Shown one piece after another: positions 8,088 through 15,810 of a stretch of DNA of 56,084 bases; positions within the stretch are counted from its first letter, which is position 1, and each line of letters starts with the position of its first letter. The position numbers and the translations under genes are program-made. The DNA comes from Chryseobacterium gleum (GTDB taxonomy: Bacteria; Bacteroidota; Bacteroidia; Flavobacteriales_F; PHOS-HE28): positions 1 to 56,084 of the forward strand of contig CAMCAZ010000001.1 in NCBI GenBank assembly GCA_945872795.1, written 5' to 3'. The notes beneath the pieces were generated by a model that was not told the origin of the DNA, made no database searches, and saw only the letters and a program-made list of their open reading frames with translations.

Positions 8088-9181
8088 AGATCGCGCTCCT
8101 CACCAGCAGTCGAGCTGACCTCGGGATCCAGATGCCCCTGATCAGGATGCTCCGGCAGGATGCGCGGTGTTCGCTTACCGTCATCGCGTTCGGCAGCCAC
8201 CTCGATCCCCGGTTCGGGTCCACCATATCGGAGGTCCGAGCCACGGTCAGCGCGCCCTTGATCGAACTTCCCCCTGTACTGCGGGGCGATTCCCCTGCTG
8301 ATATCTCGGAGGCCATGGGGCGCACCATGGAACAGTTCAGCATCGTATGGCAGCAGCATAGGCCTGACCGCATCATCGCCTTGGGCGACCGCTACGAGAT
8401 GTTCGCGGCCGTGTCCGCAGCGCTGCCCTTTGGCATCCCCATTGCTCACATCCATGGCGGAGAGGTCACCTTGGGGGCCATCGACAACGCTTTGCGCCAT
8501 TCCATGACCCACATGGCGGACCTGCACTTCACCTGTTCCGATGTGTACCGTGACAGGGTCGTGCGCATGATCGGACACGACACAGGCGTGCACAACACAG
8601 GGGCCCTCAGCGTGGACAACCTGCGCGAAATGCAACTATTGAGCGTGGAAGGGGTCCGAGAACGGTTCGGCATCGACCTTTCGTCGCCCACCGTGCTGAT
8701 CACCTATCACCCGGAGACCGTGGACCTCGCGCATGCCGAACAGCACTGGAAGGAATGGGCCAGCGCCGTGACCACGTTGGGTGGGCGCTATGCCATGTTG
8801 GTGACACTACCGAACGCCGACACAGGAGGACTATGGCTCCGCGAGCGATGGAGGGAACTGGTCCGTGACCTGCCCAATGCAACCGCCGTGGACTCCCTGG
8901 GCGCGTTGGGCTACCTCTCCTGCATGAAGCACGCCGCCTTCCTGCTCGGTAATAGTTCGAGCGGCTATGTGGAGGCATCCTTTCTCCAAAAGCCCGTCAT
9001 TGATGTCGGGGAACGACAGACCGGTCGTCTGGTCACCCCCAATATCGTACGCTGTCCGATCCAGGCACAGTCCATTCTTTCCGCTGTGGAACTTATCGAA
9101 CAAGCCCCTCCCGTCAGCCATACTTCGCCTTACGGCGATGGGCATTCCGCCGAACGGATGATGGCCTTGTTGGTCCCTTGA
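8084..9181 (+). CDS. legG: Hydrolysing nucleotide-sugar 2-epimerase (NeuC/LegG)
   Basis: Removes the nucleotide and inverts C2 of the diacetamido sugar, giving the manno-configured substrate for the NeuB-type synthase. The 365-aa GT-B-like protein starts KIALLTSSRADLGIQMPLI and shows GDRYEMFAAV (about 101), IAHIHGGEVTLGAIDNALRH (about 121), a T-Y-H-P-E segment near 208 and the conserved GNSSSGYVEA loop near 289. These match UDP-GlcNAc 2-epimerases of the hydrolysing NeuC kind. It overlaps neuB by an ATGA and runs to the edge of the next gene. Confidence 0.91.
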   Translation: MKIALLTSSRADLGIQMPLIRMLRQDARCSLTVIAFGSHLDPRFGSTISEVRATVSAPLIELPPVLRGDSPADISEAMGRTMEQFSIVWQQHRPDRIIALGDRYEMFAAVSAALPFGIPIAHIHGGEVTLGAIDNALRHSMTHMADLHFTCSDVYRDRVVRMIGHDTGVHNTGALSVDNLREMQLLSVEGVRERFGIDLSSPTVLITYHPETVDLAHAEQHWKEWASAVTTLGGRYAMLVTLPNADTGGLWLRERWRELVRDLPNATAVDSLGALGYLSCMKHAAFLLGNSSSGYVEASFLQKPVIDVGERQTGRLVTPNIVRCPIQAQSILSAVELIEQAPPVSHTSPYGDGHSAERMMALLVP

Positions 9182-9183
9182 AC

Positions 9184-10227
9184 ATGAAAGCGATCAAGCA
9201 CCGAACCATTCACCCCAACGCCACGATACGCCAGGCGTTGGAGGCCTTGAACCAGAGCGGCGGTCCAATGACCGTGCTGGTGGTCGATGAGGAAGGAAGG
9301 CTCTGTGGCAGTGTGACCGATGGGGATATACGCAGAGCGATCCTGTCCGGCGTTACCATGGAAACCTCCGTGGCCTTGGCCATGAACCCCGCCCCTCGCA
9401 GGCTGGTGCAGGGGCAGGAGGCCATTGGGCTGATCAAGGAGCTCACCGCCATCGGCATCCGATCACTCCCCATCGTGGACCACGAGCAACGTTTGTTGCG
9501 GGTAGTGGACCTCGCCACGATCGATTCCGTCCTCCCCTTGCGCGCACTGATCATGGCCGGTGGCCGTGGGATGCGCCTGAAGCCCTATACCGACTCCCTC
9601 CCCAAGCCCCTGATCCCCGTCCGGGGAAGACCGATCATCGAACATGCGCTGGAACTGATGGGCCGAAGCGGTATCGAGGACGTGTCCATCTCGGTCAATT
9701 ACCTCCGGGAGATGATCATGGACCACCTCGGGGATGGCCGGCAATACGGCCTGCGATTGAGCTACCTGGAAGAGGACACGCCCCTAGGTACGGCAGGAGC
9801 TTTGGCCATGCTGCGCGAACGGGGCCCTGGGCATGTGCTCATGATGAACAGCGACCTCCTGACCGACATCGACCTGGCCGCCATGTACACCCTGTTCAAG
9901 GAACGCGATGCCGACCTGGCGCTGGCCACCACGGCCCATGTGGTCGACCTTCCCTACGCCGTCATGGACCTCGATGAGGACACCGTACTGGCCCTGCGCG
10001 AGAAGCCATCGCTCTCCTTTCCGTGCAATGCAGGCATATACATGATCCACGATCGCGCATTGGCCCAAGTGCCCGAGGGCAGACCTTACCAGGCTACCGA
10101 GCTCCTCCAGGACATCTTGGACCGCAAGGGCCGTGTGCATGCCTTCCCGATCGAGGGGTATTGGTTCGATATTGGAAGGCACGATGACCTGCAACGGGCT
10201 GGCATGCACGATGGATCACCGCGCTAA
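9184..10227 (+). CDS. ptmE: PtmE-like nucleotidyltransferase with N-terminal CBS pair
   Basis: Predicted sugar-1-phosphate guanylyltransferase. The N-terminal 120 residues are a tandem CBS module (for example MTVLVVDEEGRLCGSVTDGD and IRSLPIVDHEQRLLRVVD), a likely regulatory or ligand-sensing unit. From about residue 122 a nucleotidyltransferase domain begins ALIMAGGRGMRLKPYTDSLP, with metal-binding Asp in MMNSDLLTDID and family segments LGTAGALAM and GYWFDIGRHDDLQRA. The CBS-plus-NTP-transferase architecture beside leg genes matches Campylobacter PtmE, which makes GDP-glucosamine for legionaminate (knowledge from that pathway). I chose ATG 9184; TTG 9178 is an alternative that overlaps legG. 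No PtmF partner is evident. Confidence 0.82.
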   Translation: MKAIKHRTIHPNATIRQALEALNQSGGPMTVLVVDEEGRLCGSVTDGDIRRAILSGVTMETSVALAMNPAPRRLVQGQEAIGLIKELTAIGIRSLPIVDHEQRLLRVVDLATIDSVLPLRALIMAGGRGMRLKPYTDSLPKPLIPVRGRPIIEHALELMGRSGIEDVSISVNYLREMIMDHLGDGRQYGLRLSYLEEDTPLGTAGALAMLRERGPGHVLMMNSDLLTDIDLAAMYTLFKERDADLALATTAHVVDLPYAVMDLDEDTVLALREKPSLSFPCNAGIYMIHDRALAQVPEGRPYQATELLQDILDRKGRVHAFPIEGYWFDIGRHDDLQRAGMHDGSPR

Positions 10228-10323
10228 GGTCGGACCACAGAGCAACCCTGCAGATCTTCCTGTGCTCGGCCCTGAACCATCCATTCCTTTGCGACAGGTA
10301 CTTGCAACCAACCGAACCCGACC

Positions 10324-11136
10324 ATGAACTCCGGTCCGAACATTCCCTTCCTCATAACGGCACGCCTGAGCAGCGTTCGCCTGCCCAAGAAACTCCTCCA
10401 GGAACTGGATGGTACAGAAGTGATCAGCAAGGTCATTGAAAGAGGCATCAAGGCTTTTGGGCGGGAGCAGGTCATCCTCTGTACATCGCAACTGCCGATG
10501 GATGATGAATTGGTCAACGTTTCAGCAAGACATGGTATCAGTGTTTTCCGGGGACACCCGGAAGACATTCTGCTCCGGCTTTGTGGCGCATGTCGCGAAC
10601 GCAATGCAGTGGGCTTCGTGGGGCAAACCGGAGAGAATCCGATCTTTCAGGTGGACCATTGCCTTCGTATCCGAGACCTTATCGCTGAAGGCCACGACCT
10701 TGTCAGGTACCAAGGCCTCCCGATCGGCTGCTCTCCTTATGGTATCAGCAGGCCCGCCTTGGAGACCTTGCTTGCCACCAAGGAGGAAGAGGATACCGGC
10801 TTTTGGGGCTATCTCCTGAACCGGCCGGAGTTGTTCGACGTGGTCATGGTTCAAGCTGAAGAGTCCCTGCGCATGCCGACAATGCGCCTCACTGTGGATT
10901 ACCTCGAGGACCTGGAACTGATGCGGGGCCTTTTCAGCCTGCATCCGGGAATGCCGGACCTTCGTGATGTTATCCACAGCCTGCGCACCATGCCTGAACT
11001 AAAGGAGATCAATAGAATGCATGTGCAAGGGGACCTTGATGAACAGGCCAAAGATCGTCTGCAGGATTTCTTTCAGAGACGTGGACGAGAGGTGGAACAG
11101 GAATTGGAACGTCAGCGACGATGGTTCAGGGGATGA
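10324..11136 (+). CDS. Cytidylyltransferase family protein (KdsB/SpsF-like), candidate CMP-legionaminate synthetase
   Basis: Nucleotidyltransferase-fold protein of 270 aa whose first motif, FLITARLSSVRLPKKLLQEL (residues 8-27), resembles the CTP-binding loop of CMP-Kdo synthetase and SpsF-type proteins, not the usual ARGGSKGIPRKN-type loop of sialate/legionaminate cytidylyltransferases. The second CTP-site block reads FRGHPEDILLRL, and MRLTVDYLEDLELMRGLF is a family-typical segment. The C-terminal 60 residues are charged and probably helical. It follows the PtmE-like gene after a 96-bp gap and overlaps the next gene. No other CMP-sugar synthetase is visible here, so by elimination this may activate the sugar with CTP; that is inference. 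Confidence 0.75.
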   Translation: MNSGPNIPFLITARLSSVRLPKKLLQELDGTEVISKVIERGIKAFGREQVILCTSQLPMDDELVNVSARHGISVFRGHPEDILLRLCGACRERNAVGFVGQTGENPIFQVDHCLRIRDLIAEGHDLVRYQGLPIGCSPYGISRPALETLLATKEEEDTGFWGYLLNRPELFDVVMVQAEESLRMPTMRLTVDYLEDLELMRGLFSLHPGMPDLRDVIHSLRTMPELKEINRMHVQGDLDEQAKDRLQDFFQRRGREVEQELERQRRWFRG

Positions 11137-12563
11137 CCGACCGGCAAGATCTGTTGGCCCGGATCCAGCGCGTGGAAGAGGCTTACCGCCCTTACCAACT
11201 AGAAGTGGATGGGGCCCCGATATGGCCTTTATTGCGCATGACATTGGGTGGCCGTATGCTGAGTGATGAGGTTGCCCCCGCCGTGACACCGCACTCCGGA
11301 AAGACCAATGGAAGGTTGGCCATGTTTTTCAAGGCCATCATTGGTTCCATGGATCTGTTGGATTCACGAAATGACCGACCCTTACTTTTCCTCAATAGCA
11401 GAATATACCAAGCCAATACTCCAGATGGCATGGTGGACAAATTCGCCCATCCCTTGATGGAGGCAGCCACGACTGGAGGTTTAAAGAGTGTTCTGGTCGT
11501 CAAGGACGAGTTACCCGAGAAGCCATTCAAAGCCATTGCGGGAATGAGCGTATTGCATGTACAAGCTCCGTTCCGCATGGCGGCCTTCCTGCATTGGAAA
11601 AAGCGCCCCACACCTGTGGCCGAAATGACAGGTGCACAGGACCTGATCACGGGAATTGAGCGGAATTTCCCGCCAGCCACCATTTACAAACTCGATAGGG
11701 CCGTCCACAACTTCCGTATGTACCTCAGTTGGTATGGTCGCCTTCTCCGTCGCATTCGACCGGCACATGTGTTCGTTACGTGTTGGTACAGCGCAGACAA
11801 TATGGCCATCGCTCATCTATGCTCACGCATGGGAATTCCATGCACCGACCTACAGCATGGGGTTCAGGGGCCATCACATCTTGCCTATGGCGCCTGGCAC
11901 GGGCTGCCCGATATTGGATGCAGTAGCATACCTTCCTCGTTCTGGTGCTGGGACGAGGCGAGTGCCGCGAATATCCGGTCATGGGCACCTCAGGGAATTC
12001 ACATCCCGTATGTCGGTGGGTCCCCCTGGCTTGAAGGATATCCGAATAGAGCAGTAAATGCGATACCGGTAACACCAGATCGGATCCTATTCAGTATGCA
12101 ACCACTCACCGCCCCCTTTCCCTTGGGCCTTGGATCAGCCATCAAGGCATCCCCTTCATCGCTGCGCTGGGTATTCAGACTTCATCCCAGTGACCAGTTG
12201 CAAGATCATCATATCATGCAATGGGCGGCCAGCAAGGGAGTAAGCGACCGTATTGAGGTAGAAGACCCGCGCCAGACCTCCATTACTGTATCACTGAACC
12301 GTGCGTTGCTCCATGTGACCTGCTTCTCGTCTGTGATCCGCGAAGCGGCTATGACCGGTGTGCATTCTGTGGCATTGGACCCCAACGCACTGAATTTATA
12401 CCCGGACCTCGTGAGCCTTGGCATGCTGACCTACACAAAGGACCCCGCTGAACTGGCGGAGACATTCGTTCAATGGGGAAGGACCACGCGTGAGGAAGTA
12501 CAACGGCGCCCCTTGTGGACACGATTACAAGAGATCATGGCAATGGACCATTGCCGACCCTGA
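11133..12563 (+). CDS. Uncharacterised polysaccharide protein, possible GT-B glycosyltransferase
   Basis: No named family was recognised. The 476-aa soluble protein starts at ATG 11133, overlapping the preceding stop (ATGA); an ATG at 11121 is possible. Features that suggest a GT-B sugar transferase are a Rossmann-like RPAHVFVTCWYSADNMAIAH (about residue 210), then a conserved-looking DLQHGVQGPSHLAYGAW near 239. An HG motif in this position occurs in polysaccharide and teichoic-acid transferases. A later RLHPSDQ and an S-x-x-I-R-E-A segment (CFSSVIREAAMTGV, about 395) resemble the phosphate-binding part of the same fold. Its place directly after the CMP-sugar genes makes a legionaminyl transferase the leading guess. 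Confidence 0.6.
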   Translation: MTDRQDLLARIQRVEEAYRPYQLEVDGAPIWPLLRMTLGGRMLSDEVAPAVTPHSGKTNGRLAMFFKAIIGSMDLLDSRNDRPLLFLNSRIYQANTPDGMVDKFAHPLMEAATTGGLKSVLVVKDELPEKPFKAIAGMSVLHVQAPFRMAAFLHWKKRPTPVAEMTGAQDLITGIERNFPPATIYKLDRAVHNFRMYLSWYGRLLRRIRPAHVFVTCWYSADNMAIAHLCSRMGIPCTDLQHGVQGPSHLAYGAWHGLPDIGCSSIPSSFWCWDEASAANIRSWAPQGIHIPYVGGSPWLEGYPNRAVNAIPVTPDRILFSMQPLTAPFPLGLGSAIKASPSSLRWVFRLHPSDQLQDHHIMQWAASKGVSDRIEVEDPRQTSITVSLNRALLHVTCFSSVIREAAMTGVHSVALDPNALNLYPDLVSLGMLTYTKDPAELAETFVQWGRTTREEVQRRPLWTRLQEIMAMDHCRP

Positions 12564-12567
12564 ACCC

Positions 12568-13404
12568 ATGGCACAGGCACTGATCAGCATCATCATGCCC
12601 GCGCTCAATGCTGCTCCCTATATCGGGGAAGCAATAGGCTCGGTTCTGGCACAGACCTGGCAGAACTGGGAATTGATCATTACGGACAACGGTAGTTCGG
12701 ATGCGACACTCAATATTATCGCACAGTTCAAGGACCCCCGTATATCCATACACCATGAACCCGAGCGAGGCGTGAGCAGGGCCCGCAACCTGGCACTTGA
12801 CCACATCAAAGGAGCGTACTTTTGCTTTCTGGACGCCGATGACCACTTGACGCCACGGAGCTTGGAATCCCGTGTGCTGCTGCTGGAGAATGACCAGAAC
12901 ATACTTTTTGCAGACGGCGGCGTTGATAGGTGGGACAATCGTACCGGAAAGTTGACCCCACTGCACAGACCTGCATTCATAGGCCCACCGTTCGCCCGTT
13001 TGATGGAGCTCAGCCCAACGGTTTTCTTCGGCCTAAGTTGGATGATCCGACGCTGCAGTGCCACTGACGCCAGATTTCCGGAACACATCAGTCATGGCGA
13101 GGATCTTGCCTTCTATCTTTCAATTGCCCGCGAAGGCAATTATACGTTCACTCCCGAGGTCATCCTTCATTATCGCTCCGGACATGGTTCAGCCATGTCC
13201 AACATCAAAGCCTTGGATAAAGGCTATATGGATCTCTACCGATCAGCGTCCTCCTTGGCACCAGCTCCGGACCAGGAACGCTTGGATGCTCTATGGAATC
13301 GGATAAGGCGGGTCATGTTCAGGGGATTCTTGAAACGGGGAATGCCCTTCGATGCGATACGCGTGCTGCTGAGGCGCAAGCCAACTAAAGGGGCCTCCAT
13401 ATGA
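12568..13404 (+). CDS. Glycosyltransferase family 2
   Basis: GT-A inverting glycosyltransferase, 278 aa from ATG 12568, five bases after the previous stop. The opening ISIIMPALNAAPYIGEAIGS is the GT2 signature, followed by ITDNGSSDATLNII and the metal-binding DADD in CFLDADDHLTPRSLE at about residue 89. GVSRARNLALDHIKG is also typical. An acidic HGEDLAFYLSI segment in the second half matches the acceptor-side ED motif. There are no membrane segments, so it is a cytoplasmic or peripheral enzyme adding a sugar to the growing repeat unit. It ends overlapping the next gene by ATGA. Confidence 0.9.
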   Translation: MAQALISIIMPALNAAPYIGEAIGSVLAQTWQNWELIITDNGSSDATLNIIAQFKDPRISIHHEPERGVSRARNLALDHIKGAYFCFLDADDHLTPRSLESRVLLLENDQNILFADGGVDRWDNRTGKLTPLHRPAFIGPPFARLMELSPTVFFGLSWMIRRCSATDARFPEHISHGEDLAFYLSIAREGNYTFTPEVILHYRSGHGSAMSNIKALDKGYMDLYRSASSLAPAPDQERLDALWNRIRRVMFRGFLKRGMPFDAIRVLLRRKPTKGASI

Positions 13405-14588
13405 TAGCACGAAACATACTCGTCCTGAGCTACTGGAGCCTGAGGGAACCATTGACAGCAGCCGCAGTATTCCCATACCTGAAAATACTGGCGGAGCGGG
13501 AGGATATCAGCGAGATCCATCTGGTGACTTTGGAAACCACCAGCAACCATCTTCCTCAGGTTGACCTGGACATCCCCAAGGTCATCCTCCATCAGGTAAA
13601 GCCCGTTGCACAGTACTTCTTCATCCTTTCCAAGGTCCTACTTCTACTGTCAGCTATTCGTCTGATCCTCCATCTGGATCGAAAGAGGAAGATCGACCTG
13701 ATCTTCGCCAAGGCCTCCATGGCAGGAGCGATCGCGCAGATCGTGAACCTGTTCACTGGAACGCCCTATATCGTCGAGTCCTTTGAGCCTCACTCGACGT
13801 ATATGCTCGAATGTGGAGTATGGAAAAGGAACGGACTTCGGTACTTGTTCTCCCACTGGATGGAAAGGGTCCAAGTGAAACACGCCCGACACATCATCAC
13901 GGTCACGCACAACCATCGCGATGACCTCATTGCGGCAGGTCGACCTGTCGAACAGATCAAGGTCATTCCATCGATCACCGATCTTTTCATATTCAGATAC
14001 CAGCCCCATGAGCGTGCACGCATCCGGTCTGAACTTGGCATTCCAATGACCGCCACGGTCGGTATATACGTTGGCAAATTCGGGGGGCTCTATCTCGACA
14101 AGGAGGCATTTACGGTCTTTGCCCGCTCCTTTCATTTCTTCGAAGATCTGTACATCATTGTTCTTTCACCGACCGACCGGGAAGTGATCATTCGAAAGGC
14201 TCAAGATGCTGGAATCGACATCCATAGACTGCGCGTGCTCATTGCCACTCACGTGGATGTGCCGAACTACCTTTCAGCGGCCGACCTGGCATTCAGCACC
14301 ATCAAACCTTCCCCGATCAAACGGTACCAATGCCCGATAAAGAATGGCGAATATTGGGCCAGTGGACTACCCATCCTCATGACCGATGGCATTTCCGACG
14401 AGTACAAGCTTCTGCGCAAAGGGATCGGAGGCAGCACCTTCAGCGGCGACCTCCATGATCTTGACCAGGCCATCATGATGATCCGGAGCATTCTGGCGGA
14501 CCCAGCACACCGCAACGCCATTACCGGGTTGGCCCGAGAGTACAAATCCATAGACCTGGCCAGAGACGTCTACGGGGCCATCCTGTAA
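13401..14588 (+). CDS. Glycosyltransferase family 4
   Basis: GT-B glycosyltransferase of 395 aa. The N-terminal half begins ILVLSYWSLREPLTAAAVFP and contains the acceptor-domain segment FAKASMAGAIAQIVNLF. The C-terminal Rossmann half starts near residue 213 with ATVGIYVGKFGGLYLDKEAF. Near residue 305-325 IKRYQCPIKNGEYWASGLPI matches the loop that binds the sugar nucleotide in GT4 enzymes. It is coupled to the GT2 gene by a 4-bp overlap and is the last gene of the legionaminate run. Base composition is more A/T-rich than in the housekeeping genes, as in its neighbours. Confidence 0.85.
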   Translation: MIARNILVLSYWSLREPLTAAAVFPYLKILAEREDISEIHLVTLETTSNHLPQVDLDIPKVILHQVKPVAQYFFILSKVLLLLSAIRLILHLDRKRKIDLIFAKASMAGAIAQIVNLFTGTPYIVESFEPHSTYMLECGVWKRNGLRYLFSHWMERVQVKHARHIITVTHNHRDDLIAAGRPVEQIKVIPSITDLFIFRYQPHERARIRSELGIPMTATVGIYVGKFGGLYLDKEAFTVFARSFHFFEDLYIIVLSPTDREVIIRKAQDAGIDIHRLRVLIATHVDVPNYLSAADLAFSTIKPSPIKRYQCPIKNGEYWASGLPILMTDGISDEYKLLRKGIGGSTFSGDLHDLDQAIMMIRSILADPAHRNAITGLAREYKSIDLARDVYGAIL

Positions 14589-14775
14589 CACGTGCCCGAG
14601 GCTCCCTAAGAGGGGACCGTTTCTCTTCTCCCCAAGTGCTCACCCCTGCCGCATTCAGGGTCCGGGCAGAATACCCATACGTTCACGTGCGGACGATGGG
14701 TTGACCATGCCCCCCTTATCCCTTGGGCACGACCTCCACATCAATGATCAACTCGTCAGGGCAACTTGCGCTTGC

Positions 14776-14783
14776 TATCTTGT
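14776..14783 (+). promoter_or_regulatory. Possible -7 promoter box for the methyltransferase
   Basis: TATCTTGT, a near match to TAnnTTTG, lies 14 nt before ATG 14798, within the 209-bp gap after the glycosyltransferase. It suggests a separate transcript. Confidence 0.4.
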
Positions 14784-14797
14784 ACGCCGTGGAACAT

Positions 14798-15661
14798 ATG
14801 CAACGTCCCTGCCCTGTTTGCGGCGGCGAACGATCCTCCGGGATCGAGCAGTATACCAAGCACTACTTTGTCAAGTGTTTGGATTGTGGAATGGCCTTTG
14901 CTTCACGCGAACCCAGTTCATCGGAATTGGACGCGATGTACAGTAGCTATCCGATCCGTGCCGAACTTAACACCGTCACCCGGATCCGTTTTCATCAGCT
15001 GCTGGATGAATTCGAGAAGTACAGGTCCACCGGGCGATTGATCGACGTTGGCTGTGGAAGTGGGTTTTTCTTGGATGTGGCCAGTGAACGCGGATGGGAA
15101 GTTCATGGAACCGAATATGACCAAGGTGTGGTCGATTCGTGTGCTGCTCGGGGGATCCACATGCGACAAGGGCCCTTGGATGTCCGGAATTATGAACCCG
15201 GAACATTCGATCTGGTGACCAGTTTCGAAGTCCTTGAGCATTTGGTACACCCGCAAGAGGAATTGACGTATTTTCATCAACTACTGCGACCCGGGGGGGC
15301 TTTGTATTTCACCACCCCCAACTACAATGCGCTCAGTCGAAAGATCGCAGGCAGCGGCTGGACCATTGTGAACTACCCGGAGCACTTGAACCTGTACACT
15401 GCGTCCACCATTGGAAATGCGCTGGGTCGCGCAGGCTTCAGAAAAATACAGCTGGCAACCACGGGTGTGAGCATCATGCGAATACGAGCGAGTCTGACGT
15501 CAACCCAACAGGATAATACGGATTCAGGTAATGATGATCAACTGATCCGCACCAGCATCGAAAAAAATGTACTCTTAAAGATGCTTAAGAATTGTATCAA
15601 TTTCTTGTTGAGTGTCACGCGGTCGGGGGACAGTATCAAAGTATTGACCACACGTCAATAG
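14798..15661 (+). CDS. SAM-dependent methyltransferase with N-terminal zinc ribbon
   Basis: Class I methyltransferase of 287 aa. The first 35 residues hold a probable zinc-binding C-x2-C...C-x2-C (C5, C8, C27, C30), as in many glycan-cluster methyltransferases. The SAM-binding motif I reads LIDVGCGSGFFLDVA near residue 82, followed by the acidic HGTEYD and motif VTSFEVLEHLVHP. The tail (FYFTTPNYN-like region onward) fits Methyltransf_23. I prefer ATG 14798, just before the zinc ribbon, over an ATG at 14723. It may methylate a sugar, perhaps the chain terminus that Wzt recognises; this is inference. The end of the gene is conspicuously A/T-rich. Confidence 0.85.
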   Translation: MQRPCPVCGGERSSGIEQYTKHYFVKCLDCGMAFASREPSSSELDAMYSSYPIRAELNTVTRIRFHQLLDEFEKYRSTGRLIDVGCGSGFFLDVASERGWEVHGTEYDQGVVDSCAARGIHMRQGPLDVRNYEPGTFDLVTSFEVLEHLVHPQEELTYFHQLLRPGGALYFTTPNYNALSRKIAGSGWTIVNYPEHLNLYTASTIGNALGRAGFRKIQLATTGVSIMRIRASLTSTQQDNTDSGNDDQLIRTSIEKNVLLKMLKNCINFLLSVTRSGDSIKVLTTRQ

Positions 15662-15810
15662 CCAAGGAGAACGGGCACAAGGCATAACGCTTTGATTCGT
15701 GTTCGAGAGCCGTGTCGGTGTATCAACAGCACTGTCCACCAAGCGCTTAAGACACTATTCTGTCCCTTTCACAACTACTGCGCCTAAAGAGGGGGTGCGT
15801 ACAGGGACAC

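Noticed and set aside
15662-15810. Possible bidirectional terminator between the methyltransferase and membrane protein genes
   Set aside because: Only a 7-bp inverted pair with a long loop was found, and no T-run follows it.
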